Assembly (NCBI RefSeq): GCF_002305895.1
Contig: NZ_CP022203.1
Span: 6,854,001-6,918,000, forward strand
Source: Corallococcus macrosporus DSM 14697
Lineage (GTDB): Bacteria > Myxococcota > Myxococcia > Myxococcales > Myxococcaceae
Reading direction: 5' to 3'
DNA length: 64,000 nucleotides
A program made the position numbers and the translations under genes. The stretch's first letter is position 1. Each line of letters starts with the position of its first letter. This document shows, piece after piece, positions 24,364 to 33,743 of this stretch. The notes below the pieces were generated by a model. It worked only from the letters and a program-made list of their open reading frames with translations. It made no database searches and was not told the origin of the DNA.

Positions 24364-25740
24364 TCAGTTGCCGGGCGCGAAGCGGAACAGGCTGGCCGCG
24401 AAGTACAGGCTGTCGCGCTGGAAGACGCCCTCGCCCGGGGTGCCCTTCTCCAGCTTGTCCTGCACGCGCTTGGGCAGGTTCGCGTAGAGGTCCTGGCCCA
24501 GCAGCTCCTCGATGCGGTCCACCGGCACGCGGTGCGAGTCGAGCAGCGGGAGGATGTCCTCCTTCTTCGACGGCCCCTCCTTCGCGTTGGGCATCAGGTA
24601 CGCGTACATCGTGAGGTTGCCGTTCGGCAGCTCGTGAAGCACCGTCTTGAAGTTGTGCGTGGGGATGGCGAGGCGGCGCTCGCCCGCGCCCGTCGTCTCC
24701 CGCTTCTCCGGCGGCAGCGGCTGTCCCTGCTCGTCCAGGTACAGGTTGCCGGTGACGATGTACGCCTTGCCGCCCTGCGAGTTCACGAGCCCCGAGACGC
24801 CCTGCTCCAGCGTGCGCCACACCTGCTGGTTGTGGTTGCCGTGCTGGGGGGCGATGTTGCTCATCTGGTGGCTCTCGTCCATCGCCTCCTGCGTGGGCGA
24901 GTCCTCCGCCGGCTTCATGTGGCCCCGGTCGAAGCCCGTGTTCGTGTAGTCGGAGTCAGTGACGCCGCCGCGGCCCAGCTCGGGGTCGCGCACGAAGGTG
25001 CTCTCCAGCCGGCTCACGCCCGCCGGCGTCTCCTTGACGTCCTCCGCGGACAGCATGTAGCTCACGAAGGTGGGGACGTTGGCCCCCTGGTCCAGCGCCA
25101 GGCGCGCGTACTCCTTCACCAGGCTCAGGCCATTGGCGCCCGACGCCCCCTCCGGGCGCAGCGGATCCAACTCACCGGCCGCTTCGGCCACGCGGCTCTG
25201 CAGCGCCGCCATCTGCTGGTCCGGCACCCAGCGGGTGTCCGCGTGCTTGCCGGCCTTCGAGGCCTGGATGAACGCGTCCAGCTCCTCCGCGCTGAGCTGG
25301 CCATCGCTGTTGCCACCCAGCAGGTCCGCGCGGCGGGCCACGGTGGACTGCCAGCCACTGTCGAAGGCGTCCACGTCCACCGCGTTGCCAGGGCCCTGCG
25401 CCAGCTTCGCGTCCAGCGCGGAGCGCTTCTGTTGCAGCGCCGTGGACGTCAGGTACTGCCCGTCCTCGGGCGCCGCCAGGTAGCGCTCCAGCTCGGCGGC
25501 GGACACCGCCCCGTTGCCGTTGCGCGACTTGACGCCGCTCGCGGCGTCCGCCGCGTTCATCAGGCCCACCTGCCAGCTCTCATCCGTCCAGCCGAACTTC
25601 TCCTGGAGCTCGCTGATGGGCACCTCACGGGCCGTCGAGCGATTCCAGCTTCCACCGGGCGTGGTGACGGCATTGGAGGGCGAAGCGGCCGATGCCGGGC
25701 GCGGGGGAACGGCTCGCGTCGTGGTGGGTCGCAGCGTCAT
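24364..25740 (-). CDS. DNA/RNA non-specific endonuclease (DRGH type) with EF-hand-like motifs
   Basis: 458 residues from ATG 25740 (MTLRPTTTRAVPPRPAS); the extension to 25818 runs into an A/T-rich promoter-like stretch. Residues ~65-84 (SGVKSRNGNGAVSAAELE) and ~141-157 (GNSDGQLSAEELDAF) are EF-hand-like calcium loops. The nuclease domain has the DRGH catalytic motif (FDRGHMKPAED, ~270-280) and the Mg-binding Asn in NIAPQHGNHNQQVW. This is the Serratia nuclease/NUC1 fold, degrading DNA and RNA. There is no Sec signal; export by another route or use as an effector is possible. It could supply nucleosides to the importer encoded further along, which is inference. Confidence 0.85.
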   Translation of the reverse strand: MTLRPTTTRAVPPRPASAASPSNAVTTPGGSWNRSTAREVPISELQEKFGWTDESWQVGLMNAADAASGVKSRNGNGAVSAAELERYLAAPEDGQYLTSTALQQKRSALDAKLAQGPGNAVDVDAFDSGWQSTVARRADLLGGNSDGQLSAEELDAFIQASKAGKHADTRWVPDQQMAALQSRVAEAAGELDPLRPEGASGANGLSLVKEYARLALDQGANVPTFVSYMLSAEDVKETPAGVSRLESTFVRDPELGRGGVTDSDYTNTGFDRGHMKPAEDSPTQEAMDESHQMSNIAPQHGNHNQQVWRTLEQGVSGLVNSQGGKAYIVTGNLYLDEQGQPLPPEKRETTGAGERRLAIPTHNFKTVLHELPNGNLTMYAYLMPNAKEGPSKKEDILPLLDSHRVPVDRIEELLGQDLYANLPKRVQDKLEKGTPGEGVFQRDSLYFAASLFRFAPGN

Positions 25741-25887
25741 CCTGGATGTCCTCGGGGCCGACGAGGAGAAACACGAGGTGGGGCCCCGCCCCCCATCGTC
25801 GGCCGTTCGCCGCGCCAAGTTGCGTCACGGCTCCGTTTTCTTACGAAGAAAAAGGATGCAGGGGTCGTTTCGCACCTGGATGCCCGC

Positions 25888-26445
25888 CTATTCCTTCTTT
25901 CCAGGCGCCTGCGACGGGGCCAGGGCCCCAGGGCCGGCCTTCTGGAGCGCCTGGACGATACGGGCCTCGGCCTGGAGCCGCTCCACGTGCTCCGGGGACA
26001 GGCCGGCCTGCTCGGCCGACAGCGCCAGGGTGACGAGGAAGGACTCACTCACCAGCCCCTGGGCGGGCGCCGTGGGCGCGGCGGGCGTGAAGGCCTGCGC
26101 GGTGAGCACCGCCCCGGTGAAGGTGCGCACCTTCACCGGACGGGCCTCGGTGGCGCCCGCCATCGCCGACTCCAGGCGCGCCAGGGCGTCCCAGGCTTCG
26201 GGAGGCACCCGGCGGAGCATCCCGGGGAGCTTGCGGCCCGGGGAGTCCACCAGCCGGGCCACCTTCCCGCCCCACGCCGCCGAGGCCACGTCGTAGACGA
26301 CGTCCACGTCGAGCGCCTCGGCCAGCTCGCCCTCCAGCACGTCGGGGATGGGCGGCAGCCCCGGGAGGCGCTCGCGCGCAATCACCGGGGCCAGGTCGAG
26401 GGAGTACGCGAACCAGGGACGCGACGCAGGGGGGCCAGCAGCCAT
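25888..26445 (-). CDS. Gamma-glutamylcyclotransferase-like protein
   Basis: 185 residues. The plan recalls AIG2/GGCT proteins: an N-terminal WFAYSLDLAP in place of the usual FxYGSNL, then DVVYDVASAAWGGKVARLV, LPGMLRRVPPEAWDALARLESAM (the catalytic-Glu region) and VKVRTFTGAVLTAQAF. The YGSNL turn, which binds the substrate carboxylate, is replaced by YSLDL, so activity is uncertain. It could act on gamma-glutamyl peptides or be a non-enzymatic homologue. It is 55 bp after the AAA ATPase stop on the same strand. Confidence 0.55.
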   Translation of the reverse strand: MAAGPPASRPWFAYSLDLAPVIARERLPGLPPIPDVLEGELAEALDVDVVYDVASAAWGGKVARLVDSPGRKLPGMLRRVPPEAWDALARLESAMAGATEARPVKVRTFTGAVLTAQAFTPAAPTAPAQGLVSESFLVTLALSAEQAGLSPEHVERLQAEARIVQALQKAGPGALAPSQAPGKKE

Positions 26446-26499
26446 GCCCCCAGTCTCAGCGGGCCGTGCGCCCAGGACAAGCGCCTGGGCGTGAGGCGG

Positions 26500-28257
26500 C
26501 TACTGCGACTCCAGCAGCGCCTTCAGCTCGCGCACGCGCCGGGTGATGTAGTCCCGGTCCAACTGGCGGAAGCCCTCGGGCAGCAGCTCGCGGCTGGTGC
26601 ACTCCTGCACCGCCACCAGGTTCTGCAGCTCGATTTCCAGCGGGTAGCTGGGGGGCACGAAGTCCGCGAGCACCGCGGCCAGGTCCTCCTTCGTCACCGC
26701 CTCGCGGCCCTCCGCCAGCGCGCGGAACTTCGAGCGCACCATGACGGCCTCGATGTCCGCGCCGCTGAAGGCGCGCACGCCCTCCGGAATCAGCGTGGAG
26801 AACGACTCGACGCCGTCCACGGACACACCCGTCTTCTTCGACATGACCTGGAACAGCTCGTCCCGCTCCGCGTCCGTCTGCGGGTAGAAGAGCGCCAGGT
26901 GCTCCTCCGCGCGCCCCTGCCGCTTGAGGTCGATGGGCAGCAGGTCCGGCCGCGCCGTCATCAGGAACCAGACAATCTTCCCGCGGTAGAACGTGTTGCC
27001 CATGAACGAGGCGATGGAGCCGAACACGCGGCTGCTCGTCCCCGAGTCCCCGCCGGAGTCGCGGTTGCCGAGGAAGGTGTCCGCCTCGTCAATCATCACC
27101 GCCACCGGCCACAGGGCCTTGAGCAGGTTGAAGATTTTCTCGAGGTTCGCCTCGGTGACGCCCTGCCACTGGCTGCGGAAGTTGAGGAACTTCACCACGG
27201 GGATGCCAATCTCCCCGGCGAAGCAGCTCACCATGAACGTCTTGCCCGTGCCCACGGGGCCCGACAGCAGGTAGCCCATGGGCATGACCTCCAGGCGCCC
27301 CTTCTTCAGGGCCCCGGCGGCCTGCCGCAGCATCTGCTTGGCCTTGGCGTGCCCGGCCACCGCGTCCAGCGTGTGCACCGGCTCGATGAACTCCAGCAGG
27401 CCGTGGCACTCCGCCTGGATGATTTCGCGCTTCTTCTCCTTGAGCAGCTCGGAGGTGATGCGCACCTCGCGCTCCAGGGCCTCGGTGAGCACGCGGTCCA
27501 GGTTGATGCGGGACAGGCCCGCCGTCATCTTCGCCAGGCCCGCCAGCGGCACGTCCGAAACGGACTGGAGCCGCTTGCCCTCCAGCTTGTAGCGCACGTA
27601 CTCCAGCCGCTCCTCCTCCGTGGGCAGGGGCAGCTCGATGGGGGCCACGTACGGGTTGCGGCTGATGCGCGGCGACACGTCCGCCAGGTTCTCCGCCAGC
27701 AGCACCACGGACACGTCCGCGGCGAGGAACTGCGGGTCGTGCGCCCACTTGTCCAGCGTGGCCACCACGAAGCGGTCCTCGCTGGAGAGGTGGCTCATCT
27801 CTCCGCCGGGGACCAGCGTCTCCGCGAAGTCGATGATGAGCGCCATGGAGCGGCCCTCGCTCAGGCGCATGCGCATGAAGTTCTCCAGAATCTGGAGCGC
27901 GCGGCCCGGGTCGCGAGGCATGACCTTGGCGTAGTCCGTGCCGTACATGGCGTCGTAGCCCGCCATGGCCCGCTGCAGGTCCTTCTGCGTCTCCGGCGTC
28001 GCGGAGCGGATGCCGGAGGAGCGGTCATAGAAGATGACGTGGTCCCGCCCGCCGAAGAGCTCCTCGGAGAGGAACGTCTTGAGCGTGCCGAAGCCGCGCC
28101 CGCCGTCCTCCAACTGCAGGGGCTGCAAGTCCCTCACGGCCCCGTACAGCAGGAAGGCGCTGACCGTCTTCGTGTAGTACTTCCGGGCCAGTTGCTGGGC
28201 CCAGCGGGGCAGATCCGCCAGCGGATCCGCCTTGTTCACCTTGCGCACCTTGCTCAC
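26500..28257 (-). CDS. AAA+ ATPase, two modules (N-terminal degenerate)
   Basis: 585 residues. The C-terminal AAA+ module is intact: Walker A GPVGTGKT (333-340), Walker B VAVMIDEAD (~385-393), sensor-1 WFLMTARPDLL and a helical lid (FSGADIEAVMVRSKFRAL). Residues ~30-270 look like a second AAA module that has lost Walker A but keeps MALIIDFAET in the Walker B position. The layout resembles remodelling ATPases of the FtsH/Spastin group rather than a protease; no protease motif is present. It follows the Ser/Thr kinase gene by 75 bp. Substrate unknown. Confidence 0.82.
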   Translation of the reverse strand: MSKVRKVNKADPLADLPRWAQQLARKYYTKTVSAFLLYGAVRDLQPLQLEDGGRGFGTLKTFLSEELFGGRDHVIFYDRSSGIRSATPETQKDLQRAMAGYDAMYGTDYAKVMPRDPGRALQILENFMRMRLSEGRSMALIIDFAETLVPGGEMSHLSSEDRFVVATLDKWAHDPQFLAADVSVVLLAENLADVSPRISRNPYVAPIELPLPTEEERLEYVRYKLEGKRLQSVSDVPLAGLAKMTAGLSRINLDRVLTEALEREVRITSELLKEKKREIIQAECHGLLEFIEPVHTLDAVAGHAKAKQMLRQAAGALKKGRLEVMPMGYLLSGPVGTGKTFMVSCFAGEIGIPVVKFLNFRSQWQGVTEANLEKIFNLLKALWPVAVMIDEADTFLGNRDSGGDSGTSSRVFGSIASFMGNTFYRGKIVWFLMTARPDLLPIDLKRQGRAEEHLALFYPQTDAERDELFQVMSKKTGVSVDGVESFSTLIPEGVRAFSGADIEAVMVRSKFRALAEGREAVTKEDLAAVLADFVPPSYPLEIELQNLVAVQECTSRELLPEGFRQLDRDYITRRVRELKALLESQ

Positions 28258-28300
28258 GAACTCCCGCCTCCTCTCGCTCCACCCACAGGGGAGCTGGCGC

Positions 28301-28326
28301 GCCCGCCCCCTGCGTGGGGAGCGGGC
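28301..28326 (-). terminator. GC-rich hairpin between kinase and AAA ATPase genes
   Basis: GCCCGCCCCC (28301-28310) pairs with GGGG (28316-28319) and GCGGGC (28321-28326) across a single bulged A. No T-tract follows, so it may be a partial terminator or an mRNA-stability element within a kinase-ATPase operon. Confidence 0.3.
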
Positions 28327-28332
28327 CTTCGG

Positions 28333-30885
28333 CTAACGGCAGCGCGGCTGCCGCTTGAGGGAAACGCTCGCGGTGGCCGGCTCATTGCCGGGCGCGGCAT
28401 CCGGGACGTCCACCTCGGCCTCGTTGTGGCACTTCAGCTTCAGCGTGAGCTGCCGGGCGCTGGGAGGCACCTGCACCACGGCGGGGGTGATGGCGCCCAT
28501 GTCCTTGCCGTCCACGAAGATGGTGGCGCCGGCCGGCTTGGACTCCACCTTCACCGCCACCCGCACCACGAGCGGCTCCAGCTTGAGCGACAGCTCCACC
28601 GGACCGCCGCCGGACACGGGCACGCGCTTGGACGCCGGCTTGTGGCCGGGCGCGCTCACCTCCACCACCCACTCCGACCCGTTGATGGGGACGTCCTTGA
28701 TGTACGCGGCCGACTTGCCCTGCTCGCGCACCACCTGGCCATCCACCTTCACCTCGGCCGTGGGGGGCTCCGTCGTCAGCACCAGCGCCGCGGTGCGCGT
28801 CAGGCTCTCCAGCACCGCCTGCACGGGCGTGACGTCCTTGCCCGCGGCGACCTCCACCGTCCTGGTGAAGGCCTTGAAGCCCTCCGCGCTCACCACCACC
28901 ATCACCTTGCCGGCGGGCACCTCGCGCAGCAGCGTCGCGCTGCCCCCCTCCAGCGGCACCAGCTGCGTATCCAGGCGCACCTGGACGCGGTCGCGGACCT
29001 CCGAGGGCACCCCCTGCAGGTCCACCAGCACGTAGCCCACGCCGGGCCCCGACACCGCCCAGCCAATCAGCGCCAGCAGCAGCACCGCGACCGCGCCAAC
29101 GCCGCCGAACAGCACCTTCTTCGGAATGGGCGGACGGCCGCCCACGGTCGGCATCGCGCCGGTGGGCCGCTCCGGGGCGTCCACGTCGTCTTCATCGTCG
29201 TACGCGGGAGCCACCGGCGCCGGCTGCGCCACGGGCGGACGCGCCGCGGCCTGCGGACCGTCCAGGACGGGCACGTCCCGCGTCATCCGCGGCAGGCCCC
29301 CACCCCTGCTCGACCGGGGCGCGGGGCCCGAGGCGGCGTGAGGCGGCGGGGCGTCCGAGGGCGCCAGCGTGGGCACCGTCGTGGAAGGACGCACCACGGG
29401 GATGTTCCCGTGCGACAGGCGCGGAGGCCCGACCGGCGGCGTCAGGGGCGCGGGCGGCGGAATGACGGCCGTCCTTCCGCTGACGGGCTCCTCGGCCTCG
29501 GCGTGTCCCGGCGTGGAGGGTATCTCCAGCGGGGTGATGGCCCGGCCAACCGCGGCGCCCGGCTGCGTGGTGGGCTCCGGCGCGTCCGCGAACTCGTGGT
29601 CGCTGGAGACGAGCTGCGTCGCCCCACCCTCGTCATCGTCGGGCGTGGGCGCGGCGGTGGCGGCCGTCAGCTTCGGCAGCGCGGCCAGCGTGGGGGAGCG
29701 GCGCACGCCGCCCGGAGGCACCGCGGGCATGGAGCCCGTCATCCGGGGCTGCGGCGCCACCGCGGGCATGGAGCCCGTCATCCGGGGCTGCGGCGCCACC
29801 GGCTGCACCACCGGCACCGGCGCGGGCGGCGACGCGGAGGGCTGGATGGGGCTGTTGAAGGACGCCGCCTCCAGCGCGGCCTGCATGCCCTCCGGCGGCT
29901 TGATGTCCGCGTAGTCCAGCAGGCGCTGCTTCTCGCGCTCCACGTCCTCCGCGAACGTGGACTTCATGTACTGCGCCAGGTCCTTGCGGCTGAAGATGGT
30001 GTCGCTGGTGATGAGGAAGCGCTGCAGGTCGTCGCCCAGCTCGCTGGCGTACTGGTAGCGCTCGTCCACGTCCTTGGCCAACGCCTTGAGGACGATGCGC
30101 TCCAGCGTCTCCGGGATGCGCCGGTTGTACGTGGCGGGCGACGGCACCTCCGCCTTGCGCACCTTCTCCAGCACGCTGAAGTCGCTGTCGCCCACGAAGA
30201 GGCGCTCACCGGTCAGCATCTCGTAGAGGCACACGCCAATGGCGAACACGTCCGAGCGCCGGTCCAGCGGCAGGCCGCGGATCTGCTCCGGGCTCATGTA
30301 GCCGAACTTGCCCTTGAGGATGCCCGCCTGCGTCTTGGTCGCCTTGCCGGCCGCCTTCGCGATGCCGAAGTCGATGACCTTGACCTCACCCTCATAGGAG
30401 ATGAGGATGTTCTGCGGCGAGATGTCGCGGTGGACGATGTTCATGTCCCGCCCCATCCCGTCCTTCTTCCGGTGGGCGTAGTCCAGGCCCTCGCACATCT
30501 TGGACACGCAGTAGGCCACCAGCGGCACCGGCGCGGGCTCACCCTTCTTCCGGCACCGGTCGAAGATGGCCCGCATGTCCTTGCCGGGGATGTACTCCAT
30601 CGAGATGAAGTAGCTGCCGACGATGTTGCCCAGCTCGTAGATGGACGCGACGTTGGCGTGGGTCAGCTGGACGCTGATCTTCGCCTCGTCGATGAACATC
30701 GAGATGAACTCGTCGTCCTCCGCGATGTTGGGGAGGATGCGCTTGATGGCGACGAGCCGCTCGAAGCCGCTCGCGCCGAACTGCTTCCCGCGCCACACCT
30801 CCGCCATGCCGCCAATGTTGATGCGGTCCAGAAGGAGGTACTTCCCAAACGGGATGGGCTGCCGCTTCGGTTGAGTGGTCGTCAC
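28333..30885 (-). CDS. Eukaryote-like Ser/Thr protein kinase with PEGA-like C-terminal region
   Basis: 850 residues. Kinase domain at ~14-290: Gly-rich loop, VAIKRILPN with the catalytic Lys, HRDISPQN catalytic loop, DFGIAK magnesium loop and SPEQIRG. A Pro/Ala-rich linker (~330-590) contains a duplicated APQPRMTGSMPAV segment, then one transmembrane helix (VLFGGVGAVAVLLLALIGWAV, ~600). The extracytoplasmic part (~625-850) is beta-rich with PEGA-like motifs (EPPTAEVKVDGQVV; SKPAGATIFVDGKDMG). Such kinases are numerous in myxobacteria and may provide signals to FHA proteins like the activator at 3033. Substrates unknown. Confidence 0.92.
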   Translation of the reverse strand: MTTTQPKRQPIPFGKYLLLDRINIGGMAEVWRGKQFGASGFERLVAIKRILPNIAEDDEFISMFIDEAKISVQLTHANVASIYELGNIVGSYFISMEYIPGKDMRAIFDRCRKKGEPAPVPLVAYCVSKMCEGLDYAHRKKDGMGRDMNIVHRDISPQNILISYEGEVKVIDFGIAKAAGKATKTQAGILKGKFGYMSPEQIRGLPLDRRSDVFAIGVCLYEMLTGERLFVGDSDFSVLEKVRKAEVPSPATYNRRIPETLERIVLKALAKDVDERYQYASELGDDLQRFLITSDTIFSRKDLAQYMKSTFAEDVEREKQRLLDYADIKPPEGMQAALEAASFNSPIQPSASPPAPVPVVQPVAPQPRMTGSMPAVAPQPRMTGSMPAVPPGGVRRSPTLAALPKLTAATAAPTPDDDEGGATQLVSSDHEFADAPEPTTQPGAAVGRAITPLEIPSTPGHAEAEEPVSGRTAVIPPPAPLTPPVGPPRLSHGNIPVVRPSTTVPTLAPSDAPPPHAASGPAPRSSRGGGLPRMTRDVPVLDGPQAAARPPVAQPAPVAPAYDDEDDVDAPERPTGAMPTVGGRPPIPKKVLFGGVGAVAVLLLALIGWAVSGPGVGYVLVDLQGVPSEVRDRVQVRLDTQLVPLEGGSATLLREVPAGKVMVVVSAEGFKAFTRTVEVAAGKDVTPVQAVLESLTRTAALVLTTEPPTAEVKVDGQVVREQGKSAAYIKDVPINGSEWVVEVSAPGHKPASKRVPVSGGGPVELSLKLEPLVVRVAVKVESKPAGATIFVDGKDMGAITPAVVQVPPSARQLTLKLKCHNEAEVDVPDAAPGNEPATASVSLKRQPRCR
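29720..29797 (-). repeat. 39-bp perfect tandem duplication inside the kinase linker
   Basis: Two adjacent identical 39-bp units (29720-29758 and 29759-29797) encode the repeated 13 residues APQPRMTGSMPAV. Identity at third positions shows a recent duplication or slippage; the frame is kept. Confidence 0.85.
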
Positions 30886-30985
30886 GTGGGGGAGGGTCCG
30901 TTCCCGGCGAGCCTATCGATCGGGGCTCCAAGGGGTCAACCTCGTGAAAGCCCCGTCCAAGCTGACCAGGCAGGCAACCGGCGGA

Positions 30986-31765
30986 TCAGGGCCCCGCCAG
31001 AGGGGTGCCCGCGTCCGTGTCACCGGCGGGTGACGGCGGGGCGGCGGGGTTGTCACGGAATGCGGTTCCTGGCTCCGCCTCGTCGGGCGGAATCGGGCGA
31101 ACCAGGAGGAAACGCGCCTCGCCCGCGACGGAGACCACGGCCGGCGAGCCGAAGCGCTCCTCCGCGGGGAGCCCCACCACCGTCACCCAGGCCCCCTGGC
31201 GCTCGGGGGCCACGCAGTAGATGAGCGTCCCCGGGCGCACGCCAGGCGCCTCCCTCACGGGACCGTCGCAGTCCTTTCGGACCTGGAGGGCATAGGCCTG
31301 GAGGGGCTCGCCCCGCACGAGGTACGGCGGCCGCCCCAGCTCCTCCAGCATGGGCTGGAGCATGCGCGGGTCATCCGGTACCTCCAGGGCGGAGGCCTGC
31401 TCCTGCGCGAGCTGGTGGAAGCGCTGAATCGCCATGGAGGCCACGTCCGTGGACGTCAGCGGCGTGCGGCTCTCCGACAGGACGAGGTCCAGGAAGAGCG
31501 CCCCCACCAGGACGATGGGCAGCAGCCGGTAGCCCTTGAAGCCCTCTTCCTTGCGCTGGAGCAGCCCCACGACGAACCCCAGCGTGGCCAGCGCGGCGAC
31601 GCCGAGCACCACCGCGGGCCGCTCCAGGGACGGCAAGGACATGAAGGCGGACACGTCCGCGCCGCGGGCGCGCACGGCGTCGGAGAGGTCGCCTCCGTAG
31701 ATCCAGGCGAGGGCGACCAGGCTCAGCCCGTTGCCGAGCAGCGTCTTGCGAGAAGGGAGTGTCAT
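30986..31765 (-). CDS. Membrane protein of unknown function, end of ABC operon
   Basis: 259 residues. Three hydrophobic segments in the first 115 residues (GNGLSLVALAWIYGG, PAVVLGVAALATLGFVVGLL, LLPIVLVGALFLDLVL), then a soluble domain (~115-240) with a single Cys pair (CDGP, YCVAP) and a Pro/Asp-rich tail. I do not recognise it. Its ATG overlaps the permease stop by 4 bp, so it is translated with the ABC transporter and may be a periplasmic partner of it. Confidence 0.6.
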   Translation of the reverse strand: MTLPSRKTLLGNGLSLVALAWIYGGDLSDAVRARGADVSAFMSLPSLERPAVVLGVAALATLGFVVGLLQRKEEGFKGYRLLPIVLVGALFLDLVLSESRTPLTSTDVASMAIQRFHQLAQEQASALEVPDDPRMLQPMLEELGRPPYLVRGEPLQAYALQVRKDCDGPVREAPGVRPGTLIYCVAPERQGAWVTVVGLPAEERFGSPAVVSVAGEARFLLVRPIPPDEAEPGTAFRDNPAAPPSPAGDTDAGTPLAGP

Positions 31766-33045
31766 CCGGCGAGCGTGCGTGCGGGGTCGGTGGCGGCGGC
31801 GCGGCGGCTGGGGAAGTACGCGCCCGCGAGCGCGGCGACGAGCCCCAGGACGACGCCGCCGACCACCACCGGCCAGGGGAAGGAGAAGAAGCTATCAGGC
31901 TTGAAGGGGAAGTTGGGCAGGGAGCCCGCCGCCAGCCGGTTCACCCCCAGGGCCAGCAGCAGCGCGGCGCCAGTCCCCGCGGCGCCGCCCGCGAGCCCCA
32001 CTACGGCGGCCTCCGCCAGGACGATGGCGCGGATGTCCGCGCGCGAGGCCCCCACCGCCTGCATGACGCCAATCTCCCTGGCGCGCGCCCGCACGGAGGC
32101 GGACAGCGCGTGGGCGATGTTCACCGCCGCGAGCAGGCAGATGAGCAGCGACAGCAGCGCCAGCGCGGAGGTGGTGAGCGCCACCGCCGCGCCCGAGTTC
32201 TCCGCCATCCGGCGCTCCTGGTCGTCAATCTCCAGCCCCATGCCCTTCACCGCGTCAACGAGTGCGGGCACCCGCGACGGGTCCGTGGCGACCAGCGTGA
32301 CGCCGGAGTAGTGCTCCGCGTCCATCCCGAACGCGCGGTTGAGGCGGACGGCCGCGTCCAGCGGGATGGTGATGCCGGCCAGCAGCGCCCGGTCCGACGC
32401 GCCCACCACCTGCGCCTGCCCCGGCTGCGTGGGCCCGGACGCGGAGGCCGCCGCCACGTAGGAGCGGTTGAACTCCACCGGGAAGCCGAACCCCACCAGC
32501 ATGTTGGCGGAGAGCTGCGGCAGCTTGCGCGCCGGGGCGAAGGTCTTGTTGTACAGCTCCAACAGCCGCGTGGACACGAGCGCCGGAATCGGCTGCCCCT
32601 CCCCCGCGTCCTTGAACTCGCCGAGCTGCACGTCGCCCTGCACCAGCGCCGGCTCCACGCCCAGCGCCAGCACCTCCATGCCCATGCGCAGCCGGGAGCC
32701 GAAGAAGACGCCGTCGTAGCGCGTCACCGCGGGCACCCGCACGTTCATCTTCCGGTAGGCGGCCTCCACGCCGGGCAGCGCGCGCAGGCGCTCCACCGTG
32801 GGCGCGTCCAGCTTGCCGCCGCCCAGCAGCGAGCCCAGCGACACCGCCGGGGGCACCACGTCCACCAGCCGCGCGTCGGTGGGGAAGATCTCCTCCCGGA
32901 TGACGCGGCCAACGCCCAGCCCCAGGCCCAGGAAGAACACCAGCGCGCCCACGCCCATGGCCACGCCGAAGGCGGAGAAGAAGGCGCCCTTGCGCTCGCG
33001 GGCGAGGCTCAGCCGCACCAGCCGGGACAGCGCGTCCAGCCTCAT
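31762..33045 (-). CDS. ABC transporter permease, FtsX/MacB type
   Basis: 427 residues from ATG 33045 (MRLDALSRLVRLSLARERKG), which overlaps the ATPase stop by 4 bp; the longer frame to 33252 is inside the ATPase gene. Four transmembrane helices: one N-terminal (GAFFSAFGVAMGVGALVFFLGLGLGVG), a large periplasmic domain (~50-290), then three C-terminal helices with the FtsX signature SVRARAREIGVMQAVGASRADI. With the adjacent ATPase it forms a MacB/LolCDE-like mechanotransmission complex that handles lipoproteins, peptides or cell-wall effectors rather than pumping through the membrane. Confidence 0.87.
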   Translation of the reverse strand: MRLDALSRLVRLSLARERKGAFFSAFGVAMGVGALVFFLGLGLGVGRVIREEIFPTDARLVDVVPPAVSLGSLLGGGKLDAPTVERLRALPGVEAAYRKMNVRVPAVTRYDGVFFGSRLRMGMEVLALGVEPALVQGDVQLGEFKDAGEGQPIPALVSTRLLELYNKTFAPARKLPQLSANMLVGFGFPVEFNRSYVAAASASGPTQPGQAQVVGASDRALLAGITIPLDAAVRLNRAFGMDAEHYSGVTLVATDPSRVPALVDAVKGMGLEIDDQERRMAENSGAAVALTTSALALLSLLICLLAAVNIAHALSASVRARAREIGVMQAVGASRADIRAIVLAEAAVVGLAGGAAGTGAALLLALGVNRLAAGSLPNFPFKPDSFFSFPWPVVVGGVVLGLVAALAGAYFPSRRAAATDPARTLAG

Positions 33046-33743
33046 GGCGCACCTCCCGTGGCCACCTGAAGCCCCGCGCGCTCCTCCACGAGCCGCCCCT
33101 CCTTGAGCCGCACCACCCGCCCGGCCGCCGCGCTCATCCGCTCCTCGTGGGTGACGCACAGCACGGTGAGCCCCTCGCGGTGCAGCTCCTGGAACAAGGT
33201 GATGACGCCCGTGCCGGTGGCCGCGTCCAGGTTGCCGGTGGGCTCGTCGCACAGCAGCAGGCGGGGCTTGCCGAACAGCGCGCGGGCAATGGCCACGCGC
33301 TGGCGCTCGCCGCCGGACAGGCGCACCGGGGGACGGTCCTTCTTGGCCCCCAGGCCCACCCGCTCCAGCAGGGCCTCCGCGCGCTGGCGGGCATCCTCCG
33401 GCGCCGCGCCGAAGTGCGACGGCAGCAGCACGTTCTCCACCGCGGAGAGGTTCGGGATGAGGTGGAAGGACTGGAAGACGAAGCCCACGTGCGTGTTGCG
33501 GAACCGCGCCAGGGCCTTGTCGCTCATGCCCCGCAGCTTCACGCCGCCCACGCTGATGTCGCCGCGGTAGTCCACGTCCAGGCCGCCCAGCAGGTGGAGC
33601 AGCGTGGACTTGCCGCTGCCGGACGAGCCCACCACCGCGACGAACTCCCCCTCCGCCACGTCCAGCGACATGCCGTCCAGGACGCGCACCTGGGTGCCGT
33701 CCCCGTCCACATAGGTCTTCACGACGTCCCGGGCTTGAATCAC
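33042..33743 (-). CDS. ABC transporter ATP-binding protein, LolD/MacB type
   Basis: 233 residues with all ABC motifs: Walker A GSSGSGKST, Q-loop FVFQSFHLIPNLSAVENVLLP, signature LSGGERQRVAIARAL, Walker B LLLCDEPTGNLD and the switch His in CVTHEE. The FQSFHLIPNLSAVENV form is typical of LolD/MacB/FtsE ATPases that pair with FtsX-type permeases, as here. Overlaps by 4 bp with genes on both sides. The lipoprotein upstream is the probable client or accessory. Confidence 0.92.
   Translation of the reverse strand: MIQARDVVKTYVDGDGTQVRVLDGMSLDVAEGEFVAVVGSSGSGKSTLLHLLGGLDVDYRGDISVGGVKLRGMSDKALARFRNTHVGFVFQSFHLIPNLSAVENVLLPSHFGAAPEDARQRAEALLERVGLGAKKDRPPVRLSGGERQRVAIARALFGKPRLLLCDEPTGNLDAATGTGVITLFQELHREGLTVLCVTHEERMSAAAGRVVRLKEGRLVEERAGLQVATGGAP

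Noticed and set aside
24316-31224. 2302-codon open frame on the plus strand
   Set aside because: It runs antisense through nuclease, GGCT-like, AAA and kinase genes, all with clear domains, and its translation is Arg/His/Leu-rich low-complexity text typical of a high-GC shadow.
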